From assembly GCF_018324685.1 (NCBI RefSeq), contig NZ_AP023354.1, positions 4,030,001 to 4,094,000 of the forward strand: a stretch of 64,000 bases of DNA, read 5' to 3'. Shown piece after piece: positions 1-7,496 of this stretch. The notes below the pieces were generated by a model, which worked only from the letters and a program-made list of their open reading frames with translations, was not told where the DNA came from and ran no database searches. A program made the position numbers and the translations under genes. Within the stretch, counting starts at the first letter, position 1; the number at the start of each line of letters is the position of its first letter. Source of the stretch: Actinocatenispora sera. GTDB taxonomy: Bacteria; Actinomycetota; Actinomycetes; Mycobacteriales; Micromonosporaceae.

Positions 1-259
1 CGCAGCGTGCGCGCCAACCACGAACCGTGCGGGGGGATGTGTACCGGCCAGGGCCGGGTCACGATCGGCCGCGGACTGATGTCGCCACTCGGCGGCTTCG
101 GAGTGGTGAGGGTCATTGCCCGGTCCTCCGCGCATCGACATCGATACTGAGCGCGTCACTACGGTGACGCCCTGACTCGTGACCGTAGTACCTCAATCCC
201 GCGCTGCGGGAGCCTTTGCCGGATCTCGCGATATGTGGTCGCGCGACCATGACTTGCAT
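1..259. other. Window edge without a supportable gene
   Basis: The plus-strand reading frame from base 1 stays open for about 49 codons to a TGA ending at 150, but it shows no recognisable motif, so a truncated 3' gene end can be neither claimed nor excluded. Nothing else coding-like is visible up to the promoter of the cation exporter. Confidence 0.3.
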
Positions 260-288
260 ACATAGCAATGTGTTTATATATTGGCCGG
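260..288 (+). promoter_or_regulatory. Leaderless promoter and AT-rich operator of the cation exporter
   Basis: A near-consensus -10 hexamer TATATT (277-282) ends six bases before the GTG at 289, the geometry of a leaderless transcript. Just upstream is a small inverted repeat ACAT-agca-ATGT (260-271) in an AT-rich island that stands out from the GC-rich background. This is a plausible site for a metal sensor of the ArsR/SmtB type; the sensor gene itself is not in view and its identity is inference. Confidence 0.5.
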
Positions 289-1233
289 GTGGCTGGGGAA
301 CACCAACACACGCACGCGGTCTCCGTGAACGCCGACCGCCGGCTGCTGACCGCCGCGCTGTGCCTGATCGTCGCGTACATGGCGGGCGAGGTCGTGGTCG
401 GTGTGTTCGCGTCGTCGCTGGCCCTGCTGTCCGACGCCGCGCACATGCTCACCGACGCCGCCTCGATCGTGCTCGCCCTGATCGCGATGCGGCTCGCGGC
501 GCGGCCGCCGCGCGGCAGCTTCACCTACGGCCTGCGCCGGGTCGAGATCCTCTCCGCCCAGGCCAACGGGCTGACCCTGCTTCTGCTCGCGGTCTGGCTC
601 GGCTACGAGGCGGTCCGCCGGCTGATCGAGCCACCGCCGGTCGCCGGTGGGCTGGTGCTCGGTACGGCGCTGGTCGGCATCGTGGTCAACCTGGTCGCCA
701 CCTGGCTGATCGGCCGCGCCAACCGGACCAGCCTGAACATCCGCGGCGCGTACCAGCACATCCTGACCGACCTGTTCGCGTTCGTCGCCACCGCGGTGGC
801 CGGCGCGGTCATGCTGTTCACCGGCTTCGACCGGGCGGACGGCATCGCCACGCTCGTCGTCGTGGCGCTGATGGCGAAGGCCGGCATCGGGCTGTTGCGC
901 GACTCCGCCCGGATCTTCCTGGAGGCGGCCCCGGCCGGAACCGACACCGGCGCGCTGGGGGAGCGGCTCGCCGGCTGCGACGGCGTGGCCGAGGTGCACG
1001 ACCTGCACCTGTGGACGATCACCTCGGGCGAGCCGGCGCTGTCCGCGCACGTGCTGGTGCGTCCCGGGTACGACTGTCACCGGGTGCGACGCGAGATGGA
1101 ACGGCTGCTGCGGGAGGAGTACCAGGTCGACCACAGCACCCTGCAGGTGGACCACCAGCCGGCCGCCGCGGCGCCCGCGGCCGAGCCGTACTGCGAGCGC
1201 AGCCACGGCCCGGTGCACCGTCCGGCACGCTGA
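289..1233 (+). CDS. Cation diffusion facilitator (CDF) family metal exporter
   Basis: Predicted inner-membrane proton-coupled divalent metal exporter (Zn/Co/Cd type) of about 314 residues, the usual CDF length. It has six hydrophobic segments. TM2 carries the metal-site pattern SDAAHMLTD, TM5 carries H-x-x-x-D (HILTD), and a C-terminal cytoplasmic domain contains the family hallmark VHDLHLWTI. The N-terminus has a short His-rich stretch (HQHTH). I place the start at GTG 289 rather than ATG 268, because the -10 hexamer TATATT lies inside the longer reading and ends six bases before this GTG. It is transcribed alone; a strong hairpin follows the stop. The substrate metal cannot be read from sequence. 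The family call is secure. Confidence 0.9.
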   Translation: MAGEHQHTHAVSVNADRRLLTAALCLIVAYMAGEVVVGVFASSLALLSDAAHMLTDAASIVLALIAMRLAARPPRGSFTYGLRRVEILSAQANGLTLLLLAVWLGYEAVRRLIEPPPVAGGLVLGTALVGIVVNLVATWLIGRANRTSLNIRGAYQHILTDLFAFVATAVAGAVMLFTGFDRADGIATLVVVALMAKAGIGLLRDSARIFLEAAPAGTDTGALGERLAGCDGVAEVHDLHLWTITSGEPALSAHVLVRPGYDCHRVRREMERLLREEYQVDHSTLQVDHQPAAAAPAAEPYCERSHGPVHRPAR

Positions 1234-1256
1234 CGGCCGGTGCGGTGAGCGAGAGA

Positions 1257-1430
1257 GGCTCGCCTCCCGATGCACCCCCCAGAACAACGGGAGGCGAGCC
1301 ACGTCCGGTCGTCCCCCGGATCGGCGGATCACTCACGCCGGGCGGCCCCGCCGAGATCGGCAGCGAGCCGTCGCGAGCCCGGGTTCGGACCCTGCGGGCC
1401 GGCCGAACGCACACCCCCCAGAGGCGTTCG
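1257..1430 (+). ncRNA. Candidate 6C-type small RNA: two hairpins with six-C loops
   Basis: Two stem-loops on the plus strand carry the same loop text CACCCCCCAGA. Hairpin 1 has perfect 13-bp arms at 1257-1269 and 1288-1300; hairpin 2 has 7-bp arms (CGAACGC/GCGTTCG) at 1404-1410 and 1424-1430. Paired hairpins with loops of six or more C are the defining trait of the actinobacterial 6C RNA, whose C-rich loops pair with G-rich mRNA sites such as Shine-Dalgarno regions. The linker here (103 nt) is longer than I expect for that family, and hairpin 1 could also be the exporter's terminator. Possibly two separate C-loop elements. Confidence 0.5.
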
Positions 1431-1726
1431 TTTCCGTACCCGCTGCACACAGCGTATCCGCAGAAAGCGCTCTGTAGCCTCGCCCCTTCGGCCCCGATCG
1501 GGTAGGACCAAAGACCCTGCGCTACCACGCGGAGCGGTGGGAAGCGCGTGTCGCCGGCGAGACCCGGCATCGGTCCGATAACGGTGTCAGAAGTCGGCTC
1601 GATTCTCTACAGAGAGTTATTGTGAGTTGCCCTCGCGTTCATGTGGGATACCGCACCCGCAGATCAGAGGCCAGATGGCGGTCGATCGTGGTTACTCGGC
1701 GTACCGTTACTGTCGGTAGCCGATGC
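1431..1726. other. Intergenic stretch, no gene seen
   Basis: No coding region. It contains a partly palindromic element at 1504-1517 (core aGGACCAAAGACCC) resembling a DosR/DevR-type box, and a short inverted repeat CTCT-acag-AGAG near 1605-1616. No gene lies in the right orientation to be obviously controlled by either. Confidence 0.4.
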
Positions 1727-2002
1727 TGGTGCACGACCCCCTGGTGCACGAGCGCGGCGCGGCTGGTGCGCAACCCCCTGGCGCATCAGCCTGGTACGAG
1801 CGGTCGGTGTGCAACCCCCTGGTGCACCGGCCTGGTACGAGCGGTTGGTGCACGACCCCCTGGTGCACCGGCGCGGCACGAAGGTCGGTGCGCAACCCCT
1901 GGTGCACCGGCCTGGTACGAGCGGTTGGTGCACGCCCCGGTGCGCCAACGCCGCACGAGGTTGGTTCGCAACCCCCTGGCGCATCAGCCGGTTACGTGGC
2001 GG
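1727..2002. repeat. Seven-copy ~40-bp tandem repeat with GTGCAC palindromes
   Basis: Seven imperfect head-to-tail units (36-42 bp) start at about 1727, 1763, 1805, 1846, 1886, 1926 and 1962. The typical unit reads GGTGCRCAACCCCCTGG, then TGCACCGGCC, then TGGTACGAGCGGT. Most units carry one or two GTGCAC-like 6-bp palindromes flanking a C5 run, so each can fold as a small hairpin on either strand. Repetitive reading frames here on both strands are by-products of the repeat. It sits between a candidate small RNA and the 3' end of a convergent methyltransferase gene. Confidence 0.9.
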
Positions 2003-2057
2003 CTGGCCCGGCGCAGTCCCGCGCCGGGCCATCCGCCGTTTCCGTACCCCGGCTCGC

Positions 2058-3122
2058 TCAGGCGATCGCCTCGGCCGGCACCGGCGCCGGTACGCCGGCC
2101 GCGAAGTCCCAGAACCCGTCGTGGTGCCGGTAGCAGACGCCACAGCGCCGGCAGAACGCGGCGAAGTCGGTCCAGTCCAGCCCGCCGCGGCAGGACGGGC
2201 ACGCCATCCGCGCGGCGAGCCCGCGGGTGTGCGGCTGGGTCTGCTCCGGTACCGGCCGCAGCCGGGGCCGGGCCGGGTGCCGCCGGCGGGCCAGGACGAA
2301 CTGGCTCGGCCCCCACCAGCCGCGGCCGACCCGCTGGGCGAGTGCCTCGATGCCGGCCGCCGGCGTCTGCAGCGCCTCGGTGAGCCGTGGGGGCAGCCGC
2401 CGGTCCCAGCGGCGCAGGTTGTTCACGCTAGCCACCTCGGTGGTGTCCCAGCCCAGCGCGTCCAGCGAACCGCGCACCGCGCCCAAGTGGTACAGCCGGA
2501 ACGCGCCCGCGGTGGTACCGGTGATCTGCGGTGTCGGGTCGCTCAGCGGCACCGCCGAGCCGTACCGCAGGGCGCGCAGCCGGGCCAGCAGGTGGTGCTT
2601 GATCGGTATGTCCAGCAGCCAGCGGGCCCGGATGGTGCGGCTCATCTCCGCCAGGTACCGGTCGAGTTCGGTCAGGTGGTGCAGCACCCGGACCACCATG
2701 GCGGCGTCGAACGCGTCGTCGATGAACGGCAGGGCGCGCAGGTCGGCGCGGACCAGGTGCAGCCGGCCGCGGTCCACCGCGGCGTAGTGTCGCGCCTCGG
2801 CCGCGCGTAGGTTGTTCGCCGAGTAGTCGACCAGTACCGCGTGCTCGGCGATGTCGGCGTAGTGCGCGAGGTTGCGGCCGAACCCGCCGCCGAGGTCGGC
2901 GAACCACTCGACGTGCCCGAAACGTGGTAGCAGGCGACCCAGCGCGTGCTGTTCGGCGTGCGACTCGTAGTCGCGGCCACGCCAGTAGCTGCGGTAGTCG
3001 TACCCGTTGCTGTCGTAGTCGGCCGGTTCGCGGCCGTCCGCACGGTGTGTCATGACCAATCCAGGCTCGGCGTTGGTCGATCGGTACCGCTGTTCGTCGC
3101 GCCACCGATCGACGTCGGTCAA
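2058..3122 (-). CDS. Class I SAM methyltransferase with C-terminal zinc-ribbon
   Basis: A 354-residue SAM-dependent methyltransferase. Motif I is DLGGGFG (about 76-82), followed by an acidic strand end and the post-motif ALPFIDDAFDAAMVVRVLHH, as in the Methyltransferase_11 group. The C-terminus has a separate Cys-rich module with CPSC (about 308) and CRRC (about 324), resembling Trm112-like zinc ribbons that often accompany methyltransferases of unknown substrate. The start is TTG at 3122: a TANNNT-type hexamer (TAGTGT on the minus strand, 3141-3146) lies 18 bases upstream. ATG at 3053 is the alternative. It is monocistronic. Substrate unknown. Confidence 0.8.
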   Translation of the reverse strand: MTDVDRWRDEQRYRSTNAEPGLVMTHRADGREPADYDSNGYDYRSYWRGRDYESHAEQHALGRLLPRFGHVEWFADLGGGFGRNLAHYADIAEHAVLVDYSANNLRAAEARHYAAVDRGRLHLVRADLRALPFIDDAFDAAMVVRVLHHLTELDRYLAEMSRTIRARWLLDIPIKHHLLARLRALRYGSAVPLSDPTPQITGTTAGAFRLYHLGAVRGSLDALGWDTTEVASVNNLRRWDRRLPPRLTEALQTPAAGIEALAQRVGRGWWGPSQFVLARRRHPARPRLRPVPEQTQPHTRGLAARMACPSCRGGLDWTDFAAFCRRCGVCYRHHDGFWDFAAGVPAPVPAEAIA

Positions 3123-3469
3123 TTGCGACTCGCGGTCGCGACACTACCGACCGCCACCGGAAGGGTCTGCCGGCCGCCGCTGTGTCACCTGCACGGCGGA
3201 CCCGGGGTGCCGCGGATCGCCAGCGGTGCCCCCGTCCACGGCCGGACGGGACTCCCGTCGCGGGACCGCGAGACACCCGCCCGGCGGTCGTGTTCGACCC
3301 GTTCGCCGGAACCGGAACGTCACCGGGCGGCCGTCGTGCTTCGTCCCCGCTTCGCCCGAACGCGTGCCGCCCGGCGGTATCGGCTGCCTGGCGATCGGTG
3401 CCGCCGCGGTGCTCGGTGTGGGGCGGGAGGGTGGGACGGGGGTGTGGGACAGGGAAGGGAGACGACGAA

Positions 3470-3495
3470 GGCCCCGGTCCCGCAGGACCGAGGCC
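3470..3495 (-). terminator. Terminator of tRNA-His
   Basis: Arms GGCCCCGGTCC (3470-3480) and GGACCGAGGCC (3485-3495) with a 4-nt loop lie just downstream of the tRNA on the minus strand and are followed there by a T/C-rich run. Between here and the methyltransferase start (3123-3469) I see no gene. Confidence 0.75.
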
Positions 3496-3502
3496 GCTCG
3501 TG

Positions 3503-3579
3503 TGGGGTGACTGATGGGACTTGAACCCACGACACCCGGGACCACAACCCGGTGCTCTACCAGCTGAGCTACAGCCACC
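3503..3579 (-). tRNA. tRNA-His (anticodon GTG)
   Basis: Read on the minus strand, this is a complete cloverleaf. The acceptor is GTGGCTG paired with CAGTCAC, the D arm contains AGCTCAGCTGG, the anticodon loop is TTGTGGT (anticodon GTG), and the T loop is TTCAAGT. CCA is encoded (3503-3505). The extra 5' G (position -1, base 3579) opposite discriminator C73 (3506) is the identity element specific to histidine tRNAs. A terminator hairpin follows. Confidence 0.97.
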
Positions 3580-3636
3580 ATCGCACGCCGGGCTCGGCGT
3601 GCCGGTTCATAGTAGCGGGTGCCGCGGTGGGCCCGA

Positions 3637-4260
3637 CTACGGGGTTTCGGGGGCGGTTTCCGGGCCGGTGGACAGCGATGCGGCGATCTGCTTCGCGGTG
3701 TCCACGTCCGGCCCGGGCGGCGGCACGAAGATCGCCTTCCGGTAGTACGCGAGCTCCCGGATGCTCTCCTCGATGTCGGCGAGCGCCCGGTGTGCCAGCC
3801 CCTTCTGCGGTTGGCCGAAGTAGGCCCGCGGGTACCACCGGCGGCACAGCTCCTTGATCGACGAGACGTCGACCATCCGGTAGTGCAGGAAGTCGTCCAG
3901 TCGCGGCATGTCCCGGGCGAGGAAGCCCCGGTCGGTCGCGATGGAGTTGCCGCACAGCGGCGCGGTGCGCCGGTCCGGGACGAACGTCCGAACGTAGTCG
4001 AGGACCGCGTCCTCGGCCTCGGCCATCGACACGCTGGACGCGCGTACCTCGTCGGTCAGCCCGGACTTGGCATGCATGTCCCGGACGACCTCGGTCATCG
4101 AGTCCAGCAGGGCGTCGTCGGCCTTGATCACGATGTCCACACCGTCGCCGAGCACGTTGAGCTCGGAGTCGGTGACGAGCACCGCGACCTCGATCAGCGC
4201 GTCGCGGCGCAGATCGAGGCCGGTCATTTCACAGTCGATCCAGACGAGGTGTCCTGTCAC
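3637..4260 (-). CDS. orn: Oligoribonuclease (Orn), DEDDh 3'-5' exoribonuclease
   Basis: Degrades two-to-five-nucleotide RNA remnants, and pGpG from cyclic-di-GMP breakdown, to mononucleotides in the cytoplasm. The N-terminal exonuclease motif [10 protein letters not shown] supplies the first D and E; the remaining DEDDh residues appear in [13 protein letters not shown] and [11 protein letters not shown]. The protein is about 207 residues, normal for the family. I take GTG 4260 as start: the -10 hexamer TAGGGT (4268-4273, minus) ends seven bases before it, whereas GTG 4269 would overlap that hexamer. It lies upstream of tRNA-His on the same strand. A TPR-GGDEF diguanylate cyclase is also encoded in this window. 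Confidence 0.95.
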   Translation of the reverse strand: MTGHLVWIDCEMTGLDLRRDALIEVAVLVTDSELNVLGDGVDIVIKADDALLDSMTEVVRDMHAKSGLTDEVRASSVSMAEAEDAVLDYVRTFVPDRRTAPLCGNSIATDRGFLARDMPRLDDFLHYRMVDVSSIKELCRRWYPRAYFGQPQKGLAHRALADIEESIRELAYYRKAIFVPPPGPDVDTAKQIAASLSTGPETAPETP

Positions 4261-4267
4261 ATCGCAC

Positions 4268-4273
4268 ACCCTA
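4268..4273 (-). promoter_or_regulatory. -10 hexamer of orn (leaderless)
   Basis: TAGGGT on the minus strand ends seven bases before GTG 4260. No Shine-Dalgarno is visible. This fits leaderless transcription, and it decides the start of orn. Confidence 0.5.
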
Positions 4274-4345
4274 TGCCGTCCGCGAGCGGCCGGCCGGCCC
4301 GGATCGGGCGCGTGTCGGCCGCTCGCGGACCGCGGATGGTCCCGG

Positions 4346-4696
4346 TCAGACCCGCTCGGCGATGACCTGCTGGAGCACGGCGGCCTGGCTGTGCTCCGGG
4401 TCCTTGGTGGCGGTGAGCAGGGTCAACGTGCCTTTTCGGGCGATGCCGGAGAGCCGCTCCAGCGCCGCCGTCCGCTCGGCGTCGGTCAGCTCGCCGCGGT
4501 AGCGACGGCTGAACTCCTCGAATCGTTCGGGTATGTGGGCGTACCACATCCGCAGCGCATCGGACGGAGCCACCACCTTCTCCCATTCGAAGTCGGCGTC
4601 CGCCTTCGCGACGCCACGCGGCCAGAGCCGGTCGACCAACACGCGGGTGCCGTCGGTGCTGGCCGATTCGTCGTACACGCGCTTGACCTCGATCAT
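4346..4696 (-). CDS. DUF488 family protein
   Basis: A 116-residue protein matching the small stand-alone DUF488 family (YeaO-like). It has the typical opening IEVKRVYD, the core [11 protein letters not shown] and the ending [15 protein letters not shown]. The biochemical role is not established; members are widespread and often single-gene units. It starts at ATG 4696. An unrelated longer reading frame on this strand continues upstream but loses codon character. The upstream neighbour (namZ) is divergent, about 250 bases away. Confidence 0.85.
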   Translation of the reverse strand: MIEVKRVYDESASTDGTRVLVDRLWPRGVAKADADFEWEKVVAPSDALRMWYAHIPERFEEFSRRYRGELTDAERTAALERLSGIARKGTLTLLTATKDPEHSQAAVLQQVIAERV

Positions 4697-4851
4697 GTCT
4701 ACAGATCTTTGCGTGCCAACCGGCCCGATGGGCCGAAATCGGCGGGATCGCCACCGAGGCGCGACCTGGCGCCTGTGGCATCGTCTCGGGTACCGGGGGC
4801 GGGCCTGCGCCGGGGACCTGGGGATCCGGGCGGTACGACGCGCAGGTTCGT

Positions 4852-4899
4852 GAAAGCGATTTTCTTGACCTGTACCCATGGTGATTGTAATTTCCGAAA
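4852..4899 (+). promoter_or_regulatory. namZ promoter with two GAAA/TTTC operator-like palindromes
   Basis: A -35 TTGACC (4865-4870) and -10 TAATTT (4888-4893) are separated by exactly 17 bp, the best conventional promoter in the window. GAAA-n5-TTTC (4852-4864) abuts the -35, and TTTC-C-GAAA (4891-4899) overlaps the -10. Paired GAAA/TTTC arms resemble sites of RpiR-type regulators, and one such regulator is encoded immediately after namZ. That this regulator binds here is inference. Confidence 0.6.
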
Positions 4900-4943
4900 C
4901 GGCGTCGGCATCGGGCCGGCCGGGCGGAATGTGGGTGAGGTCG

Positions 4944-6239
4944 ATGAGACGACGAGCGTTGCTGTCGGCGGCGGCCGGGACGGTGGCGGTCGGCGCCACC
5001 ACGATCGGCGCCGGTGCCGCACCCGCGGCCGCGCATCCGGGCGGCCGCAAGCAGGTGCGGACCGGCCTGCAGAACCTGATCGACGACGGCTGGCAGGCGC
5101 TCGCCGGCGCGAAGGTCGGCATGGTGTCCAACCCGACCGGCGTCGACTCCGCGTACCGGCACGCGGTCGACCTGATGGTCGAGGGCGGCACCGTGGACAT
5201 CGTCGGGGTGTTCGGCCCCGAGCACGGGTTCCGCGGCTCGGCCCAGGCCGGCAGCTCGGAGGGCACCAGCACCGATCCGCGCACCGGCCTGACCGTCTAC
5301 GACGCGTACGGCGCGACCCAGGACGACTGGGCGTCGATGTTCGGCAAGGCCGGCATCGACACCGTCGTCTACGACATCCAGGACGTCGGTGCGCGGTTCT
5401 ACACCTACATCTGGACGCTGTACGACTCGATGGTGGCGGCCGCGAAGCTGGGCCTGCGCTACGTGGTGCTGGACCGGCCGAATCCCTGTGGCGGCAAGGC
5501 GTACGGCCCGATGATGACCGCCGGCTACGAGTCCGGCGTGGGCAAGAAGGAGATCGTCCAGCAGCACGGGATGACCACCGGCGAGCTGGCCCGTTTCTAC
5601 AACGGCGAGTTCCTGCCAAGCGCCGCCGGCCGGTCGGTGGACCTGTCCGTGGTGCAGGTCAGCAACTGGCGCACCGACCAGCTCGGCACCGACCTGACCT
5701 ACCTGCCGTGGGTGCTGCCCAGCCCGAACATGCCGACCCAGACCTCCGCCCTGGTCTACCCCGGTACCTGCATGTTCGAGGGCACCAACGCCGCCGAGGG
5801 ACGCGGCACCACCCGGCCGTTCGAGCTGATCGGCGCGCCGTACCTGGACTACCACTGGAGCGACCGGCTCAACGCCGCCGACCTGCCCGGGGTGCGGTTC
5901 CGCGAGGCCTACTTCACGCCGACGTTCAACAAGTACGCCAACACGCTGTGCAACGGCTTGGAGGTGGAGATCGTCGACCCGGCGCGGTACGACCCGATCG
6001 CCACCGCGGTGCACATGCTGGTGGAGGCGAAGAAGTACGACGGGTTCGCCTGGCGCTACGACGACTACGACCCGGTGCGGCCGTACTGGATCGACAAGCT
6101 GACCGGCTCGCCCCGGCTGCGCACGATGATCGACGACGGCGCCGGCGCGTCCGATGTGATACATGCATGGTCGGGTGAATTGTCCGCGTTCCGCGCCCAG
6201 CGTCGTCGCTACCTGCTGTACTCCGGTCCGGGACGATGA
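4944..6239 (+). CDS. namZ: Exported exo-beta-N-acetylmuramidase NamZ-like (DUF1343)
   Basis: The family releases terminal N-acetylmuramic acid from peptidoglycan fragments during cell-wall recycling. The protein is about 431 residues. An N-terminal export signal (MRRRALLSAAAG...) has adjacent arginines and an Ala-rich core, so Tat export is possible. The DUF1343 signatures GVFGPEHGFRG, YDIQDVGARFYTYI, VLDRPNPCGG and FEGTNAAEGRGTTRPFE are all present. I use ATG 4944, preceded by GAGGT five bases upstream, instead of ATG 4878, which lies within the promoter. The MurR/RpiR regulator follows on the same strand, which supports a MurNAc-related role. Confidence 0.85.
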   Translation: MRRRALLSAAAGTVAVGATTIGAGAAPAAAHPGGRKQVRTGLQNLIDDGWQALAGAKVGMVSNPTGVDSAYRHAVDLMVEGGTVDIVGVFGPEHGFRGSAQAGSSEGTSTDPRTGLTVYDAYGATQDDWASMFGKAGIDTVVYDIQDVGARFYTYIWTLYDSMVAAAKLGLRYVVLDRPNPCGGKAYGPMMTAGYESGVGKKEIVQQHGMTTGELARFYNGEFLPSAAGRSVDLSVVQVSNWRTDQLGTDLTYLPWVLPSPNMPTQTSALVYPGTCMFEGTNAAEGRGTTRPFELIGAPYLDYHWSDRLNAADLPGVRFREAYFTPTFNKYANTLCNGLEVEIVDPARYDPIATAVHMLVEAKKYDGFAWRYDDYDPVRPYWIDKLTGSPRLRTMIDDGAGASDVIHAWSGELSAFRAQRRRYLLYSGPGR

Positions 6240-6361
6240 GTTTTACTGAGCGCCGGCCGAGGCGTACCAGCATCGGTGTCGGAGCCCGCGCAACCGTCGA
6301 CTGCGACACTGGTCCCAGCACCGGCTGACCGAACCGCCGGAGAGATCGAGGTGCCTCGCCA

Positions 6362-7267
6362 GTGTCCAAGACTGCCAACGATGCCGCGCCCGGCGGCCTG
6401 ATCGTGCACGTCAGCGGGCTGCTGCCGGCGCTGTCACCGGCCGAACAGCGAGTCGCCCGCCTCGTCATCGCAGATCCGGCCGCCGCCGCGCGGCAGACCA
6501 TCACCGAGCTGGCGTCGGCCGCCGGTACCTCCGAGGCCACGGTGATCCGGTTCTGCCGTTCGGTCGGCATGAGCGGGTACCCGCAGCTGCGGATCCGGCT
6601 GGCGGCCGAGGCGGCGCGCCGGGTCGAGCCGCCGGACGCCCGCGTGGTCGGCGGCGACATCCCGCCCGGCGCGGACATGGCGCAGATCATCGCGACGATC
6701 TCGTTCAACGACGCGCGGGCGGTGGAGGAGACCGCCGAGCAGCTCGACGTCGCCGCCTGCGAGCAGGCGGTGGCGGTGCTGTCCGCGGCCGGCCGGGTCG
6801 ACGTGTTCGGCGTCGGTGCGAGCGGTTCGGTGGCGGCCGACTTCCAGCAGAAGCTGCACCGCATCGGCCGGACCGCGTTCTACTGGCCGGACACCCACAC
6901 CGCGCTGACCAGCGCGGCGCTGCTGGGCAAGGGCGACGTCGCGCTCGGCATCTCGCACACCGGTACCACCACCGACTGCGTCGACGTGCTCGACCAGGCC
7001 CGGCGGCAGGGCGCCACCACGATCGCGCTGACCAACTACCCGCGCTCGCCGATCGCCGAGGTGGCCGACGTGGTGCTGACCACCGCGGCGCGGGAGACCA
7101 CGTACCGTTCCGGTGCGATGGCGAGCCGGCTGGCCCAGCTGACCGTGGTCGACTGCCTGTTCGTCGGCGTCGCGGCGAAGAACCGGACCCGCACCAAGCG
7201 CAACCTGGAGGCCACCGCCGAGGCGGTCGCGTCCCGCCGGGCGACCGCCAACCGCCGCCGCGGCTGA
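6362..7267 (+). CDS. MurR/RpiR family transcriptional regulator (HTH-SIS)
   Basis: A 301-residue sugar-phosphate-sensing regulator. The N-terminal HTH_6 domain (about 20-85) includes LSPAEQRVARLVI and TSEATVIRFCRSVG. The SIS domain (about 125-265) includes VDVFGVGASG, ALGISHTGTT and TIALTNYP. The domain order and length are typical of RpiR/MurR proteins, which sense compounds such as MurNAc-6-phosphate. It starts at GTG 6362 with a GAGGT about ten bases upstream. It lies 122 bases after namZ and is the likely controller of the GAAA/TTTC sites at the namZ promoter. The ligand is not deducible. Confidence 0.85.
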   Translation: MSKTANDAAPGGLIVHVSGLLPALSPAEQRVARLVIADPAAAARQTITELASAAGTSEATVIRFCRSVGMSGYPQLRIRLAAEAARRVEPPDARVVGGDIPPGADMAQIIATISFNDARAVEETAEQLDVAACEQAVAVLSAAGRVDVFGVGASGSVAADFQQKLHRIGRTAFYWPDTHTALTSAALLGKGDVALGISHTGTTTDCVDVLDQARRQGATTIALTNYPRSPIAEVADVVLTTAARETTYRSGAMASRLAQLTVVDCLFVGVAAKNRTRTKRNLEATAEAVASRRATANRRRG

Positions 7268-7496
7268 CCGCTGCCGCGGCTGACCGCCGCCGCGCTGACT
7301 GCCGCGGCGGGCCGCTGTCGCGAGTCGCCGTGGCTGGGTGCCCGCGTGACCGGTGCCGCGGAGACCGCCGTGGGTCGGTCAGACGGCGCGTCGGTCGATC
7401 GGGTGCCGCATTTCGGGCCGGGCTGCGGAAAACCACCACAGAACCTACGATCGACGGGCACTTCATTTCGGTTCGGGCACGGCCGGGGAGGCACCG

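Noticed and set aside
1727-2002. Possible CRISPR array or repeat protein in the tandem repeat region
   Set aside because: Units abut without unique spacers of constant length, no cas genes are present, and frames on both strands read as repeats with no ribosome site or consistent codon use.
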